A stretch of 64,000 bases of DNA. Origin: Mycobacterium sp. 1164966.3. GTDB lineage: Bacteria > Actinomycetota > Actinomycetes > Mycobacteriales > Mycobacteriaceae. Shown here one piece after another: positions 8,538 to 17,439 of this stretch; the first letter of the stretch is position 1, and each line of letters starts with the position of its first letter. The translations under genes were made by a program, and so were the position numbers. The notes beneath the pieces were generated by a model that ran no database searches, was not told the DNA's origin, and worked only from the letters and a program-made list of their open reading frames with translations. The DNA lies in NCBI RefSeq assembly GCF_001665395.1, contig NZ_LZSG01000005.1, positions 248,001 through 312,000 of the forward strand, read 5' to 3'.

Positions 8538-8783
8538 CAGCGCGACCGCTATGGCACGGATGCCATCCAGTGCGGGAATGCCGTCGCGGCGCTCGGGCCG
8601 ATCCCACGCAGCCCGGCGGCCGACCCGGCGTACCGGGGCGACCCACCGGCGCCGCGGAGCAGAACATGCCGGCGCGGGGTGACTCCCGCCCGGCTCAGTG
8701 CTCGCTGTTAGCGCGCCCTGACCAATTTGTCGTCCGGCGCCGTCGTTGCTGCCGATACGTCGCTGCCCCTCCTCGTGATCTCA

Positions 8784-9040
8784 GCCAGCTTAGGTGCGAC
8801 GCAGTCGGATTCACGGGCGACACGCGCAGGAGGGCGACGGGCTCATTCGGCGGGATATGAGGCACACGATTGCGGATCCAGTGAATGTAGTACAACGGAT
8901 CCATGGAAGGCGCGGCTCGGCGATGGCCACCCCCGGCAAGCGCAACGACTCCTGACCTGAAATGCATCAGCATGGCCGCTGTAGCTCTCGCGTGCAGTCC
9001 CTGCGCCGGTTGTGCTTCAAACAACTATTAGGAGATTGCG
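8784..9040. other. Divergent intergenic region at the left edge of the catabolic island
   Basis: It separates the leftward acyltransferase from the rightward dehydrogenase. CGGATCCA occurs twice as a direct repeat (8873-8880 and 8896-8903, 23 bp apart), and a TTAGGAG Shine-Dalgarno precedes the next ATG. No tRNA, integrase or insertion-sequence end was seen at this presumed island boundary. Confidence 0.45.
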
Positions 9041-10201
9041 ATGAAGTGTCGGGCGGCGGTCCTGCGCGGGGTAGGCAGAGATTGGGAGATCCGCGAGGTT
9101 GCTCTTGATCCGCCTCGAAGCGGTGAAGTCCTGGTGCGAATGGCCGTTGCCGGAATCTGCCACTCGGATGACCACCTGTTTACCGGCGATGTGGTGCCGA
9201 CCCCAGAGGTGCTGGCCGCCAGCGGTCAGCCCGCACCAGACTGGTTCCCACTGCTCGGTGGCCACGAGGGTGCTGGTGTCGTCGAAGAAATCGGGCCGAC
9301 CGTGACGACCGTACAGCCGGGGGACCGCGTGGCGCTCTCGTTCATTCCCGCGTGCGGCAGTTGCCGGTTTTGTGTCAATGGTCAGAGCTACATCTGCGAT
9401 GTCGGCGCGAGTCTGTTCGTGAAGGAGATGCCCACCGACGGAACATGCCGTCGGCATCTGCAGGACGAAAACCTGTTGGCCTATGGTCAACTCGGCACAT
9501 TCGCCGAATATGCGGTGCTGTCGGAAAAGTCCGTCATCAAGGTTGACGACGCGATCCCTTTCCATGCCGCCTCACTGGTGTCGTGCGGTGTCAGCACCGG
9601 GTGGGGCTCCGCGACGATATCGGCGGGCACCGAACCCGGCGACACCGTAGTAGTCATCGGGACCGGTGGCGTCGGGATGAACGCCCTGCAAGGAGCGCGC
9701 GCCGTAGGCGCAAAAAATGTCGTGGCAGTGGATCCGGTTGACTCCAAGCGGGATTCGGCCAAGATCTTCGGTGCGACGCACAGCGCCGCGTCCGCCGAGG
9801 AGGCGATACCGCTGGTAAAAGACATCACCGCCGGCGTCATGGCCGACCGCGTCATCGTCACACCCGGCGTTGTGCATGTGGACCTGATCCCGCTGGCGAT
9901 GACGCTGCTTCGCAAAGGCGGAATTTGTGTGGTCACCGGCATCACCCCTTTCACCGAGCCGCCGGTTCCGCTGGTTCTTCAGGAGATGGTGCTGTCGGCC
10001 AAACAGCTCAGGGGAGCGCTCTACGGCGGGATGAATCCGCGCACAAGCGTGCCGTTGCTGTTGTCGATGTATCAGGCAGGCGCACTGAAACTCGACGAGT
10101 TGATCACCCGCCACTACCAGCTCGACCAGATCAACGAGGCGTTCGTGGACCTGCGTGAAGGCCGCAACATTCGCGGAATCATCGATTTCGCCAGCGCGTA
10201 A
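9041..10201 (+). CDS. NDMA-dependent-type zinc alcohol dehydrogenase
   Basis: A 386-aa zinc alcohol dehydrogenase of the actinobacterial group with tightly bound nicotinamide cofactor (the AdhB/Rv0761c type), oxidising alcohols to aldehydes. Catalytic zinc ligands are Cys40 in GICHSDDHL and His75 in GGHEGAG; the structural zinc lobe has Cys105, 108, 111 and 119. The Rossmann loop is VIGTGGVGMNALQG. AGGAG precedes the ATG. It is the leftmost island gene and converges on the SDR at 10.2 kb. The insert between residues 55 and 68 (TPEVLAASGQPAPD) is longer than in the AdhB type, suggesting a distinct subfamily. It probably performs an early alcohol oxidation in the island pathway. Confidence 0.9.
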   Translation: MKCRAAVLRGVGRDWEIREVALDPPRSGEVLVRMAVAGICHSDDHLFTGDVVPTPEVLAASGQPAPDWFPLLGGHEGAGVVEEIGPTVTTVQPGDRVALSFIPACGSCRFCVNGQSYICDVGASLFVKEMPTDGTCRRHLQDENLLAYGQLGTFAEYAVLSEKSVIKVDDAIPFHAASLVSCGVSTGWGSATISAGTEPGDTVVVIGTGGVGMNALQGARAVGAKNVVAVDPVDSKRDSAKIFGATHSAASAEEAIPLVKDITAGVMADRVIVTPGVVHVDLIPLAMTLLRKGGICVVTGITPFTEPPVPLVLQEMVLSAKQLRGALYGGMNPRTSVPLLLSMYQAGALKLDELITRHYQLDQINEAFVDLREGRNIRGIIDFASA

Positions 10202-10213
10202 CCGCGGACAAAC

Positions 10214-10987
10214 TCAGCGTGCGCTCCACTCCGATGTCAGCGCGTACTCCGACAGATACTTTGTGGAACTCCAGCCGCCGTCGACAACGATGGTCTGTCC
10301 GTTGATGAAACTTCCACCAGGTGAGCATAAGAACGCGATGGTGCTGGCAATGTCCTCGATGTTGCCCAGCCGCTGATGCGGCGTCATCTCGGCATTGATC
10401 TTACGAAATCGCTCATCCGCCAAGCGCTTTTCGACCATCGGCGTGAGTGTGACTCCGGGCGCGACGGCATTGCAGCGGATGCCGGAGGCCCCATACTGGC
10501 AGGCGATGTGGGTAGTCAGCGCGGTCAGCCCCCCCTTGGCCGCGGAGTAGGCGCCGCCGCGAAGCCCTCCGATGACGGCGAACGTCGAGGTGACATTGAT
10601 GATCGCCGATCCGGGTCCCATGTGTGGGATTACGTCGCGCGCCAGCCGGAACGGTGCGCGCAGCATTAAACCGAGGAAGTAGTCCAGCATTTCGTCGTCG
10701 GTCTCGTGCAGCGGCTTGGGGCTACCCGCGCCGGCGTTGTTGATCAGGAAATCGATGTGACCCCAGCGATCGACCGCGAGATCCACGATCCGCCGCGGCG
10801 CGTCGTCATCGGTCAGGTCGATGGCGAGCGTCGCAACACGATCTGGACCGCCAATAGACTTCTCCAACTTGGTGAGCCGATGCTCGTCGCGGCCCGTGCC
10901 CACGATCGCCATGCCCATCTCGGCAAGCCGGTTCGCGCACCCGAAGCCGATGCCGCTGCTTGCGCCCGTGACGATTGCGACCTGCAT
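10214..10987 (-). CDS. Short-chain dehydrogenase/reductase
   Basis: A classical SDR of 257 aa that oxidises or reduces a hydroxyl/keto group with NAD(P). It has TGASSGIGFG at the N-terminus for cofactor binding, LINNAGAG, and the active-site YSAAKGG. The C-terminal INGQTIVVDGG block is typical of FabG-like members. It is the last gene of the leftward operon: its ATG lies one base after the TGA of the upstream acyl-CoA ligase, so the two are probably translationally coupled. The substrate is unknown; the context suggests a CoA-bound or cyclic hydroxy intermediate. Confidence 0.9.
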   Translation of the reverse strand: MQVAIVTGASSGIGFGCANRLAEMGMAIVGTGRDEHRLTKLEKSIGGPDRVATLAIDLTDDDAPRRIVDLAVDRWGHIDFLINNAGAGSPKPLHETDDEMLDYFLGLMLRAPFRLARDVIPHMGPGSAIINVTSTFAVIGGLRGGAYSAAKGGLTALTTHIACQYGASGIRCNAVAPGVTLTPMVEKRLADERFRKINAEMTPHQRLGNIEDIASTIAFLCSPGGSFINGQTIVVDGGWSSTKYLSEYALTSEWSAR

Positions 10988-10988
10988 A

Positions 10989-12554
10989 TCAGCCCTCTAT
11001 CTTGGTCAGCGCCGCTTGGATCTGATGTTTGAGAATCTTGCCTGCGTCGTTCTTGGGCAGCGCGTCCCAGATGACCACCTGTTCTGGCGTCTTGAATTTC
11101 GCGACACCCTTGCTTTGCAACAGCATATGCAGGCTGGCGACGTCCGGCCTCGACGCACCCGCTGGCACGATCACGGCACAGGCACGTTCTCCGGTGCGCT
11201 CGTCGGGCAGCCCGACGACCGCGATCTCGGCGACTCCGGGGTGGTCGGCCAGCAGGTCCTCGATTTCCTTGGCCGAAATGTTCTCGCCGTTGCGGACGAT
11301 GACATCCTTGGCCCGGCCGGTCACGACGAGGTACCGGTCGTCGATCCAGCGCCCCAGGTCGCCGGTGCGGAAAAAGCCTGCGGCATCGAAACATCCGGCC
11401 TCGTCCTCAGGATGGAGATAGCCGAGCAGCATCTGGGGACCGCGCACACAGATTTCGCCGTCCCCGGTCGGCGCCGCCTCGTGTGCGGCCAGTTGGATCT
11501 CGGCGATGCCGGGGCGCCCGTCGGTGTCCGCGGCATAGCCGGACTCGTCTCGCCGCGGCGCCCCGACTGTCGTGACGGGCACCTCCGTGCAGCCGTACAC
11601 CCGGGTGACCGCTGCTTGGTCGAAATACTCGGTGGCCCGGCGGATCAGTGACGGCGACACGGATGCGCCGCCACAGATGAACACCTTCAGGTCGGGCAGC
11701 CGGGTGCCGGCGCGCTCGGCTGCCGCCAACAGCTGCTGCAGAAACGGCGTCGCCCCGGCCATGTGGGTGCATCGCTCGCCGCGCATCAGCGTTACCGCCA
11801 CCGACGGATCCCACCGGTCCATGAGGACCGCGGTCGTGCCCAGCAGCAGTGGGCATTCGAATGCATAGATTGAGCCGCCGATGTGGGCTATCGGCGAAGG
11901 GACCAGGAACGTGTCGCCCGCGTCGATGCTCCAGTGGTCATGGATCTGAACCATCAGAGCGTGGATCGAATTGTGGCTGTGTAGCACGCCTTTCGGCCGC
12001 CCCGAAGTGCCGGAGGTGTAGAGCACCATCCGCACGCTGTCGGGATCGAGGGTTGGCAGCTTCGTGTCAGCCGCCAGCTCTCCTAGTAGCGCCGTGAGTG
12101 AATCGGCTTCGCCGCGCACGGTGACCACTTCGGGCGGCCGGTCCATCGTGGCGGTCACATTATCGAGCATCGCCGCGTAGTCGTGGCCGCCGAATCGCTG
12201 CGGGACGAAGATCATCGCGGCCGCAACATCTTCGAGGATGAAGCGCAATTCGTAGTCACGCAACGAAGGCAGGATCGGGTTCACCGTCATCCCCGCCAGC
12301 GTCGCGGCGAGGTAGACGACCGCTGCCTCGTGCCAGTTCGGCAGCATGAACGACACGACGCTGCCGGTCGGCATCCGGGTCAGGAGTGCGTTCGCCAACG
12401 CCGTCGCCTGGACGTAGAGCGTGGCACAGTCCAGCCGAGTACGCCCGTCCACCAATACAGTTCGTCCTGGCGTGGTTTCCGCGGCCACCCGCAGCGAATC
12501 CGCTAATGTGGTATTCACCCACAGCCCGCGCCGGTATGCCTCTGCCGCAATCAC
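10989..12554 (-). CDS. Acyl-CoA synthetase (FadD/CaiC-like)
   Basis: A 521-aa AMP-forming ligase that activates a carboxylate with ATP and CoA. Motifs in order: VLYTSGTSGRPKGV (P-loop-like A3), YGCTE (A5), FFRTGDLG and GRAKDVIVRNGENISAKEIE (A7/A8), and a C-terminal PKNDAGKILK carrying the catalytic lysine. The start is GTG at 12554, ten bases after the GntR stop. It is cotranscribed with the propeller, GntR and SDR genes. It is one of two ligases in the island, so two different acids, for example the substrate and a ring-opened product, may be activated. Confidence 0.9.
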   Translation of the reverse strand: MIAAEAYRRGLWVNTTLADSLRVAAETTPGRTVLVDGRTRLDCATLYVQATALANALLTRMPTGSVVSFMLPNWHEAAVVYLAATLAGMTVNPILPSLRDYELRFILEDVAAAMIFVPQRFGGHDYAAMLDNVTATMDRPPEVVTVRGEADSLTALLGELAADTKLPTLDPDSVRMVLYTSGTSGRPKGVLHSHNSIHALMVQIHDHWSIDAGDTFLVPSPIAHIGGSIYAFECPLLLGTTAVLMDRWDPSVAVTLMRGERCTHMAGATPFLQQLLAAAERAGTRLPDLKVFICGGASVSPSLIRRATEYFDQAAVTRVYGCTEVPVTTVGAPRRDESGYAADTDGRPGIAEIQLAAHEAAPTGDGEICVRGPQMLLGYLHPEDEAGCFDAAGFFRTGDLGRWIDDRYLVVTGRAKDVIVRNGENISAKEIEDLLADHPGVAEIAVVGLPDERTGERACAVIVPAGASRPDVASLHMLLQSKGVAKFKTPEQVVIWDALPKNDAGKILKHQIQAALTKIEG

Positions 12555-12564
12555 CGCAAGCGGC

Positions 12565-13302
12565 CTAACCTTTCACACGGCGCATGGTCATCGCGTACCG
12601 AAAGCTCGGCGATAGATGAGTGTTGATCGTCACCTGGGCGACCTCGCCATCGGAGGTCTTGTAGGTGCGCTGCATCTGAAGCGCCGCTGTCCCTGCCTCG
12701 GCTCCGAGGCCGTCGGCCAGCTCGGGGGAGAGCAGGACCGCCGCGATCTCTTGGTGTAACTCGGCGATGGTGACTCCGAAGAGGTCTTCGATCAAGGGAA
12801 ATATCGGGCCGGTGTGGCGTTGCAGCAGCCTGCCGACCGCGGCAAAGGTGCGATTTATGTAGTACTCCGTTCGGCATATCGGCGCCGACGCACCGTCGCT
12901 TCGCCGATACCCGCGCACGGACAGCCACTGCGTGCCGATCTCCAATCCGGTCCGAGCGGCAAGTGCCTCGTCGATAGTCAGCATCGCGTTGGACTCGATG
13001 GTCAGCTGCGCGCCCGCCGCGAAAGCGAGCAGGTCGCCGATCGACATCACGTCCTGGGCATAGGAGCTGGACGCCGGCCGGGGAACCACGCGGGTGCCGG
13101 CTCGGGGCTGCGACGTGACGAGATTGTCTTCGCGCAGCCGGCGCAGCGCTTCGCGAACGGTGTAGCGGCTCACCGCGAATCGTTCGCATAGCTGATGTTC
13201 GGTCGGCAGCTGCGAGCCGACCGGGTAGATACCCTCGACGATTTCCTTGCGCAGGGTCCGCGCGATCTGAAGGTATCGGTGCTCACCGATGGCTTGGGCC
13301 AT
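12565..13302 (-). CDS. GntR-family transcriptional regulator (HutC/UTRA type)
   Basis: A 245-aa regulator with an N-terminal winged helix (residues ~8-75; LPTEHQLCERFAVSRYTVREALRRL is split across helices 2 and 3) and a C-terminal UTRA ligand-binding domain (~95-240). The ATG at 13302 overlaps the TGA of the upstream propeller gene (TGATG), implying translational coupling; in-frame extension further upstream is not protein-like. It is the obvious local regulator. HutC-type proteins bind two-fold symmetric GT..AC sites, and two such palindromes lie between the divergent operons at 14987 and 15083. The effector is likely the substrate or a CoA-free intermediate. Confidence 0.92.
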   Translation of the reverse strand: MAQAIGEHRYLQIARTLRKEIVEGIYPVGSQLPTEHQLCERFAVSRYTVREALRRLREDNLVTSQPRAGTRVVPRPASSSYAQDVMSIGDLLAFAAGAQLTIESNAMLTIDEALAARTGLEIGTQWLSVRGYRRSDGASAPICRTEYYINRTFAAVGRLLQRHTGPIFPLIEDLFGVTIAELHQEIAAVLLSPELADGLGAEAGTAALQMQRTYKTSDGEVAQVTINTHLSPSFRYAMTMRRVKG

Positions 13303-14933
13303 CAGGTCCCGTCCTGGGTCCGGCGCAGAGCCAGCACGCTGCCGTCGCCGTCGGCCGAAATGTAGAGCGTCCCGTCGGGGGCGGCGGCGATGCCGGCGAA
13401 GGGACCCTGAGGCCCCGAAAACGGTGGCATTCCCTTCAGGGGCTTCGGCACCACACCCGGTGGCGCGCCGATCGGCAAGCCGGAGGCGATAACCTGCCGG
13501 GTGTCGGTGTTCAGGTCGGCCGCGATCACCTGGCGGGCACCGGCGTCGACGATGTAGAGCACGTCGTTGCGCAATAGAATGCCTTGCGGGCATTCAAGAT
13601 TGGCGACGACGGTCTCGGTCGTTGATCCGCTCACCCTGACCACCCGTCCGGCGCCGGACTCGGCCACCAGACAGCCGTTGTTCGTGTCGACCGCAATGCC
13701 AACCGGATCGCTCAGGTCGCTCGCCAGCACCTCGACAGTGCCCGACCGCAAGGACAGTACTCGGCCGGTGCCCAGTTCGGCGAAGACGATCTCATTGGGA
13801 CCGTTGGGCCCGACCGCGACGCCGTAGAGCTGATCGAAACCGCTTGCCAGCACGGCACTTTCGCTCGTGGCCGGCCAGTAGCGGGTTACTTGGCCACCCG
13901 AGGTCGTCACGACGAATTCGCCGGACCCGCTCGGCGCGACCCCGCGCAGGAATCCGGGATAGCCGGGGCTGAACAACATCCCGACGGTCTGCAACAACCC
14001 GTCGGGCAGCGCGGCATAGAAATACGTGCCGTCGGCGATGTATAGCCGTCCGTCATCGGCCACAGCCAGGTCGAGCGGCCAGTTGAGCCCACCGGGCAAC
14101 ACGGTTCGCGTTTGGCCGCCTGGCGATATCTCGGTGACTTCGCCGGTGAAGTTGGATACGAGCAACCGGTCGCCGACGAGGGTGCAGTTGTCCAGGCCTG
14201 GGGTCAACTGGGCGAGCAATCGCTGTTCACCGCTGCGCGGATCGATGCGAAGGACCTGCCCGCTGGCCACCTGGGTCGAGACGATGTAGCCCTGGGAGTC
14301 AAACTTGACCGAATCGGGCACACCGAGATCGCCTGCGACACATTGTGGCTCGCCTCCGGCAAGGTCCACGCGCCAAATCTCGTTGGCACCCATCACCGGA
14401 AAATACAGCAGGCCGTCCGGGCCGAATTCCATCGCGTTCGGCGAGGGCAGGTTCTCCAGGATCACCCGCGGCGGCCCGCCGTTCAGGTTGAGTTCCAGCA
14501 GGCGCCCTCCCTCGCGGCATTCGTTGACGAACAGCCGGTCTCGATGAACGGTGATGCCATTGGCCGAGGGAACGTCGTCGCGCAGCACCCGGTTTCGGCC
14601 GGCGGCGTCGAGCACGCTGACCCGTCCGTCCATCACCTCGGTCGCATAGAGGTTGCCGCTGGCGTCGAAAGCGACGTCGTCGGGAGCGACGATGTCGCCA
14701 CCCTTGGCACTCACGGTTTCCAATTGCCCGGTGCGCGGGTCCAGCGCGCTGATCTGGCTGCCGGTCACCTGCGCGATGTAGACGCGCCCGTCCGGGCCGG
14801 TGCGCAGACCGTTGGCGCCAAAGAGTCGGCTTGCAGCGGTTACCCGCGTGAGTCGCCAGTGCTCCGCGACAGCTACCGATTGGGCCCCGGATACCAAGGG
14901 GGCATATCGGGATGGCTGCGCCGAGATGGACAT
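13302..14933 (-). CDS. SMP-30/gluconolactonase-like beta-propeller protein
   Basis: A 543-aa protein built of repeated ~45-residue blades with the pattern GPDGRVYIA, DASGNLYATE, DSQGYIVST and APDGTLYISADGDG, i.e. an NHL/SMP-30-like propeller. SMP-30 relatives are calcium-dependent lactonases. No signal peptide is visible, so it is probably cytosolic. It is longer than a typical single propeller (~300 aa) and may form two. It is the first gene of the leftward operon, directly after the operator region. My inference is that it hydrolyses the lactone produced by the monooxygenase at 17.4 kb; metal ligands were not mapped, so the catalytic role is unproven. Confidence 0.8.
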   Translation of the reverse strand: MSISAQPSRYAPLVSGAQSVAVAEHWRLTRVTAASRLFGANGLRTGPDGRVYIAQVTGSQISALDPRTGQLETVSAKGGDIVAPDDVAFDASGNLYATEVMDGRVSVLDAAGRNRVLRDDVPSANGITVHRDRLFVNECREGGRLLELNLNGGPPRVILENLPSPNAMEFGPDGLLYFPVMGANEIWRVDLAGGEPQCVAGDLGVPDSVKFDSQGYIVSTQVASGQVLRIDPRSGEQRLLAQLTPGLDNCTLVGDRLLVSNFTGEVTEISPGGQTRTVLPGGLNWPLDLAVADDGRLYIADGTYFYAALPDGLLQTVGMLFSPGYPGFLRGVAPSGSGEFVVTTSGGQVTRYWPATSESAVLASGFDQLYGVAVGPNGPNEIVFAELGTGRVLSLRSGTVEVLASDLSDPVGIAVDTNNGCLVAESGAGRVVRVSGSTTETVVANLECPQGILLRNDVLYIVDAGARQVIAADLNTDTRQVIASGLPIGAPPGVVPKPLKGMPPFSGPQGPFAGIAAAPDGTLYISADGDGSVLALRRTQDGT

Positions 14934-14959
14934 GTCTCGCCGTGATCCTTCCGTGTGTC

Positions 14960-14971
14960 GTCTGGCTGGAC
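14960..14971. promoter_or_regulatory. Degenerate third GntR-type site
   Basis: GTCTGGCTGGAC contains the same GTC and GAC half-sites as the two stronger palindromes but with a longer spacer. It lies 27 bp from the propeller gene start. It may be a weak regulator site. Confidence 0.25.
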
Positions 14972-14986
14972 GTTATCAAGTCGTTT

Positions 14987-14998
14987 TAGTCCAGACAA
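14987..14998. promoter_or_regulatory. Putative GntR operator 1
   Basis: TAGTCCAGACAA is the reverse-oriented near copy of the perfect site at 15083 (TTGTCTGGACTA on the minus strand). It lies 54 bp upstream of the leftward operon's first ATG, where it could block that promoter. Confidence 0.6.
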
Positions 14999-15082
14999 TA
15001 GCCTGCCATAGGGCCCCGACTAGCCTTGACAGGCGAGTCCGCACTTCGGAATAGTATTCTCCAACCGGCAGAACCTCATATG

Positions 15083-15094
15083 TTGTCTGGACAA
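15083..15094. promoter_or_regulatory. Putative GntR operator 2
   Basis: TTGTCTGGACAA is a perfect palindrome of two TTGTC/GACAA arms around TG. It lies 58 bp before the chosen start of the first rightward gene. The spacing of the two sites (96 bp centre to centre, about nine helical turns) would permit cooperative binding or looping across both divergent promoters. Confidence 0.65.
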
Positions 15095-15151
15095 ATTGGA
15101 GCACATGCTGTTGTGGAGCCTGAGGGTGTCCGCAGCAGCGGAAAGCAGGTC

Positions 15152-15997
15152 ATGGAGGACTTCCTCAGGCTCGACGGCCGCATTGTGGTGGTGTCCGGTG
15201 CCGGCGGCGGGGGCATCGGCACGACCGTGACGGCGATGGTCGCGCGGGCGGGGGCCACGGTGATCGCGGTGAGCCGATCGAAGGAAAACCTCGACGAGCA
15301 CGTGGGTCCGCTGGCCAAGGAAGGTCTCGCGGTCGTGCCCGTCGCGGCCGACGCGTCCACCGATGAGGGCATCGCCACGGTGATCGAGCATGCGCGGCGC
15401 ACCGACGGCAGCCTCTACGGACTCGTCAACGTCGCCGGTGGCGCCGAGCCGTCGACGTGGATGCCGTCGACCCGGGTGACGCGCGGCGATTGGCGTGAGA
15501 TCTTCACCGCGAACCTCGAGACGGCGTTCTTCATGAGCTCCGCCGTGGCGGCCGAACTCGTCAAGGAACAGCTACCGGGATCGATCGTTTCGATCTCCTC
15601 GATCAGCGGCATGAACACCGCGCCGTTTCACGTCGCCTACGGCACCGCCAAGGCCGCGATCGTGGCGATGACCCGCACCATGGCGCTCGAGCTGGCGACG
15701 GCCGGGATACGGGTCAACGCCGTCGCGCCCGGCGTCACCGCGACCACGGCTTCGCTCACCTACACCGGCGAGGACCCCGAGCGGGACCTGCAGGCGATCG
15801 CGATGGGCCGGCGTGGACGGCCCGAGGAGCAGGCCGGCGCGATCCTGTTCCTGCTCTCGGAGCTGTCGAGTTACATCACCGGACAGACGCTGCTCGTAGA
15901 CGGCGGGCTCGATCTCAAATGGAGCCATTTGGCCGCCGACAACACCTCGTTGTTTCTCAAGGATCAATCCTTCCGTGAAGACATCAGGAGGATGTGA
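15152..15997 (+). CDS. Short-chain dehydrogenase/reductase (first gene of rightward operon)
   Basis: A 281-aa SDR. It begins MEDFLRLDGRIVVVSGAGGGGIGT, a glycine-rich cofactor loop with an extra glycine, and continues with NVAGGAEP, an SSISG stretch and the active-site YGTAKAA. In-frame starts at 15026 and 15080 would place operator 2 inside or before the coding region, and a GTG at 15116 is also possible; I prefer the ATG at 15152. Its stop overlaps the Rieske ATG (TGATG). It may dehydrogenate a dihydrodiol or alcohol made by the Rieske oxygenase next to it. Confidence 0.85.
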   Translation: MEDFLRLDGRIVVVSGAGGGGIGTTVTAMVARAGATVIAVSRSKENLDEHVGPLAKEGLAVVPVAADASTDEGIATVIEHARRTDGSLYGLVNVAGGAEPSTWMPSTRVTRGDWREIFTANLETAFFMSSAVAAELVKEQLPGSIVSISSISGMNTAPFHVAYGTAKAAIVAMTRTMALELATAGIRVNAVAPGVTATTASLTYTGEDPERDLQAIAMGRRGRPEEQAGAILFLLSELSSYITGQTLLVDGGLDLKWSHLAADNTSLFLKDQSFREDIRRM

Positions 15998-17373
15998 TGG
16001 CCGACCTCGCCAATGACGTGAATCCTGCAGCGCAAGAGGAACTTTCACAGCCGATGACGATCGGTGTCGACGCCTACGTCTCCGAGGCCTATGCGCGGGC
16101 GGAGCGCGACAAGCTGTGGCGAAAAGTCTGGCAGCAGGTCGGCCGCGTCGAAGAGCTGCCCGAGATGGGCAGCTACCTGACTTACGACATTCTCGACGAC
16201 TCGATCATCGTGGTGCGCACCGGCACAGCCGAGTTCACGGCCCACCACAACGTGTGCATGCACCGCGGCCGCCGGCTGATCGACACCCCTGACGGCAAGA
16301 AGAATGCCTGCGGCCGAACCCGCAAGTCATTCGTCTGCGGGTTCCACGGCTGGACGTACGGGCTGGACGGGGCGTGCACCTATATCCGGGAGCAAGACGA
16401 CTGGCAGGGAACCTTGACCGACGACAACACCCACCTGCGGCCGGTCAAGGTCGATACCTGGGGTGGCTGGTTGTGGATCAACATGGATCCCGAATGCGAG
16501 CCGCTGGCCGACTACCTGTTCCCCGCCGCAAAAATCCTCGACCCGTTCGGCCTGGAGAACATGCGCTGCAAATGGCGCAAGTGGCTGTACTTCGACTGCA
16601 ACTGGAAGGTCGCGATGGAGGCCTTCAACGAGACCTACCACGTGTACACGACCCATCCGGAGTTCAACAAGTTCGGCGAATTCAAGGGATGGGCCAAAGC
16701 GCAAGGCCGACACAGCAATATCGGCTATGACGCACCAAAGGATCTCGAGGCGACCAAGTCCAAGATTCGCCTCGGCATCGGCGCCGACCCCCGGGTGTCG
16801 ACCGCAGAGATGCAGGTGTACACGATGGAGGAGACCAACGCCACCACCACCCAGACGCTGGTGAACGCTGCCAAGCGGCTGGTGGACGAATTGCCGGAGG
16901 GCACACCGGCCGACAAGGTCCTCGAGCACTGGCTGGCGTCGGCGCGCCGCGACGACGAAGCCCGCGGCGTCATCTGGCCGACGATTCCTGCCGACATCCT
17001 GGGACAGGCCGGCACCGCATGGCAGATCTTCCCGAACTTCCAGGTCGGACAGGGCCTCACCAGCGCGCTATGTTACAGCGCGCGACCGCATCCCAGCTAC
17101 CACCCCGACAAGTGCATCTTCGAGGTGTCGGTGTTCGAGCTGTACCCAAAAGGCCAAGAGCCCCAAACGGAATGGGAGTACACCCCGGTCGGCGACCCGC
17201 GGTGGCGGTCGGTACTGCCGCAAGATTTCTCCAACATGGCCGCGGTGCAGCGGGGCATGAAATCCCTTGGCTTTTCGGGCACCAAGCCCAACCCGTACCG
17301 CGAACGCAGCACCGTCAACCTTCATTACCAACTGTCGAAGTACATGGGTACCGGCGAACCGCGGGAGCTTTAG
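15997..17373 (+). CDS. Rieske non-haem iron oxygenase, catalytic alpha subunit
   Basis: A 458-aa ring-hydroxylating oxygenase. The Rieske [2Fe-2S] ligands are Cys87, His89, Cys114 and His117 (CMHRG and CGFHGWTYG), and the mononuclear iron site includes His215 and His220 in NETYHVYTTHPEF. Such enzymes insert one or two oxygen atoms into aromatic, steroid or alicyclic substrates using electrons from a reductase. No ferredoxin, reductase or beta subunit is encoded nearby, so a homomeric enzyme using general electron carriers is likely. AGGAGG precedes the ATG, which overlaps the stop of the upstream SDR. The substrate is not deducible. Confidence 0.93.
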   Translation: MADLANDVNPAAQEELSQPMTIGVDAYVSEAYARAERDKLWRKVWQQVGRVEELPEMGSYLTYDILDDSIIVVRTGTAEFTAHHNVCMHRGRRLIDTPDGKKNACGRTRKSFVCGFHGWTYGLDGACTYIREQDDWQGTLTDDNTHLRPVKVDTWGGWLWINMDPECEPLADYLFPAAKILDPFGLENMRCKWRKWLYFDCNWKVAMEAFNETYHVYTTHPEFNKFGEFKGWAKAQGRHSNIGYDAPKDLEATKSKIRLGIGADPRVSTAEMQVYTMEETNATTTQTLVNAAKRLVDELPEGTPADKVLEHWLASARRDDEARGVIWPTIPADILGQAGTAWQIFPNFQVGQGLTSALCYSARPHPSYHPDKCIFEVSVFELYPKGQEPQTEWEYTPVGDPRWRSVLPQDFSNMAAVQRGMKSLGFSGTKPNPYRERSTVNLHYQLSKYMGTGEPREL

Positions 17374-17376
17374 TGC

Positions 17377-17425
17377 CGATCGCAAGCGCGGCGCTGGCGC
17401 CGGGCGCCGCGGGTCGGCGCTACCA
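17377..17425. repeat. MIRU-like intergenic element, diverged copy
   Basis: The 66-bp gap between the Rieske and monooxygenase genes contains GCCGATCGCAAGCGCGGCG followed by a GC-rich CCGGGCGCCGCGGGTCGGCG tract. It aligns by eye with the 57-bp unit duplicated at 20.2 kb, sharing GATCGCAA, CGCGGCG, GCCGGG and GCGGGTCG in order. It sits between stop and start within an operon, as small mycobacterial interspersed repeats often do. Confidence 0.5.
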
Positions 17426-17439
17426 GACCAAGGAGACAG

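Noticed and set aside
8700..9040. tRNA, integrase or insertion-sequence end at the left island border
   Set aside because: I looked for cloverleaf-like sequence, terminal inverted repeats and recombinase motifs here and near 28.6-29.1 kb, and found none.
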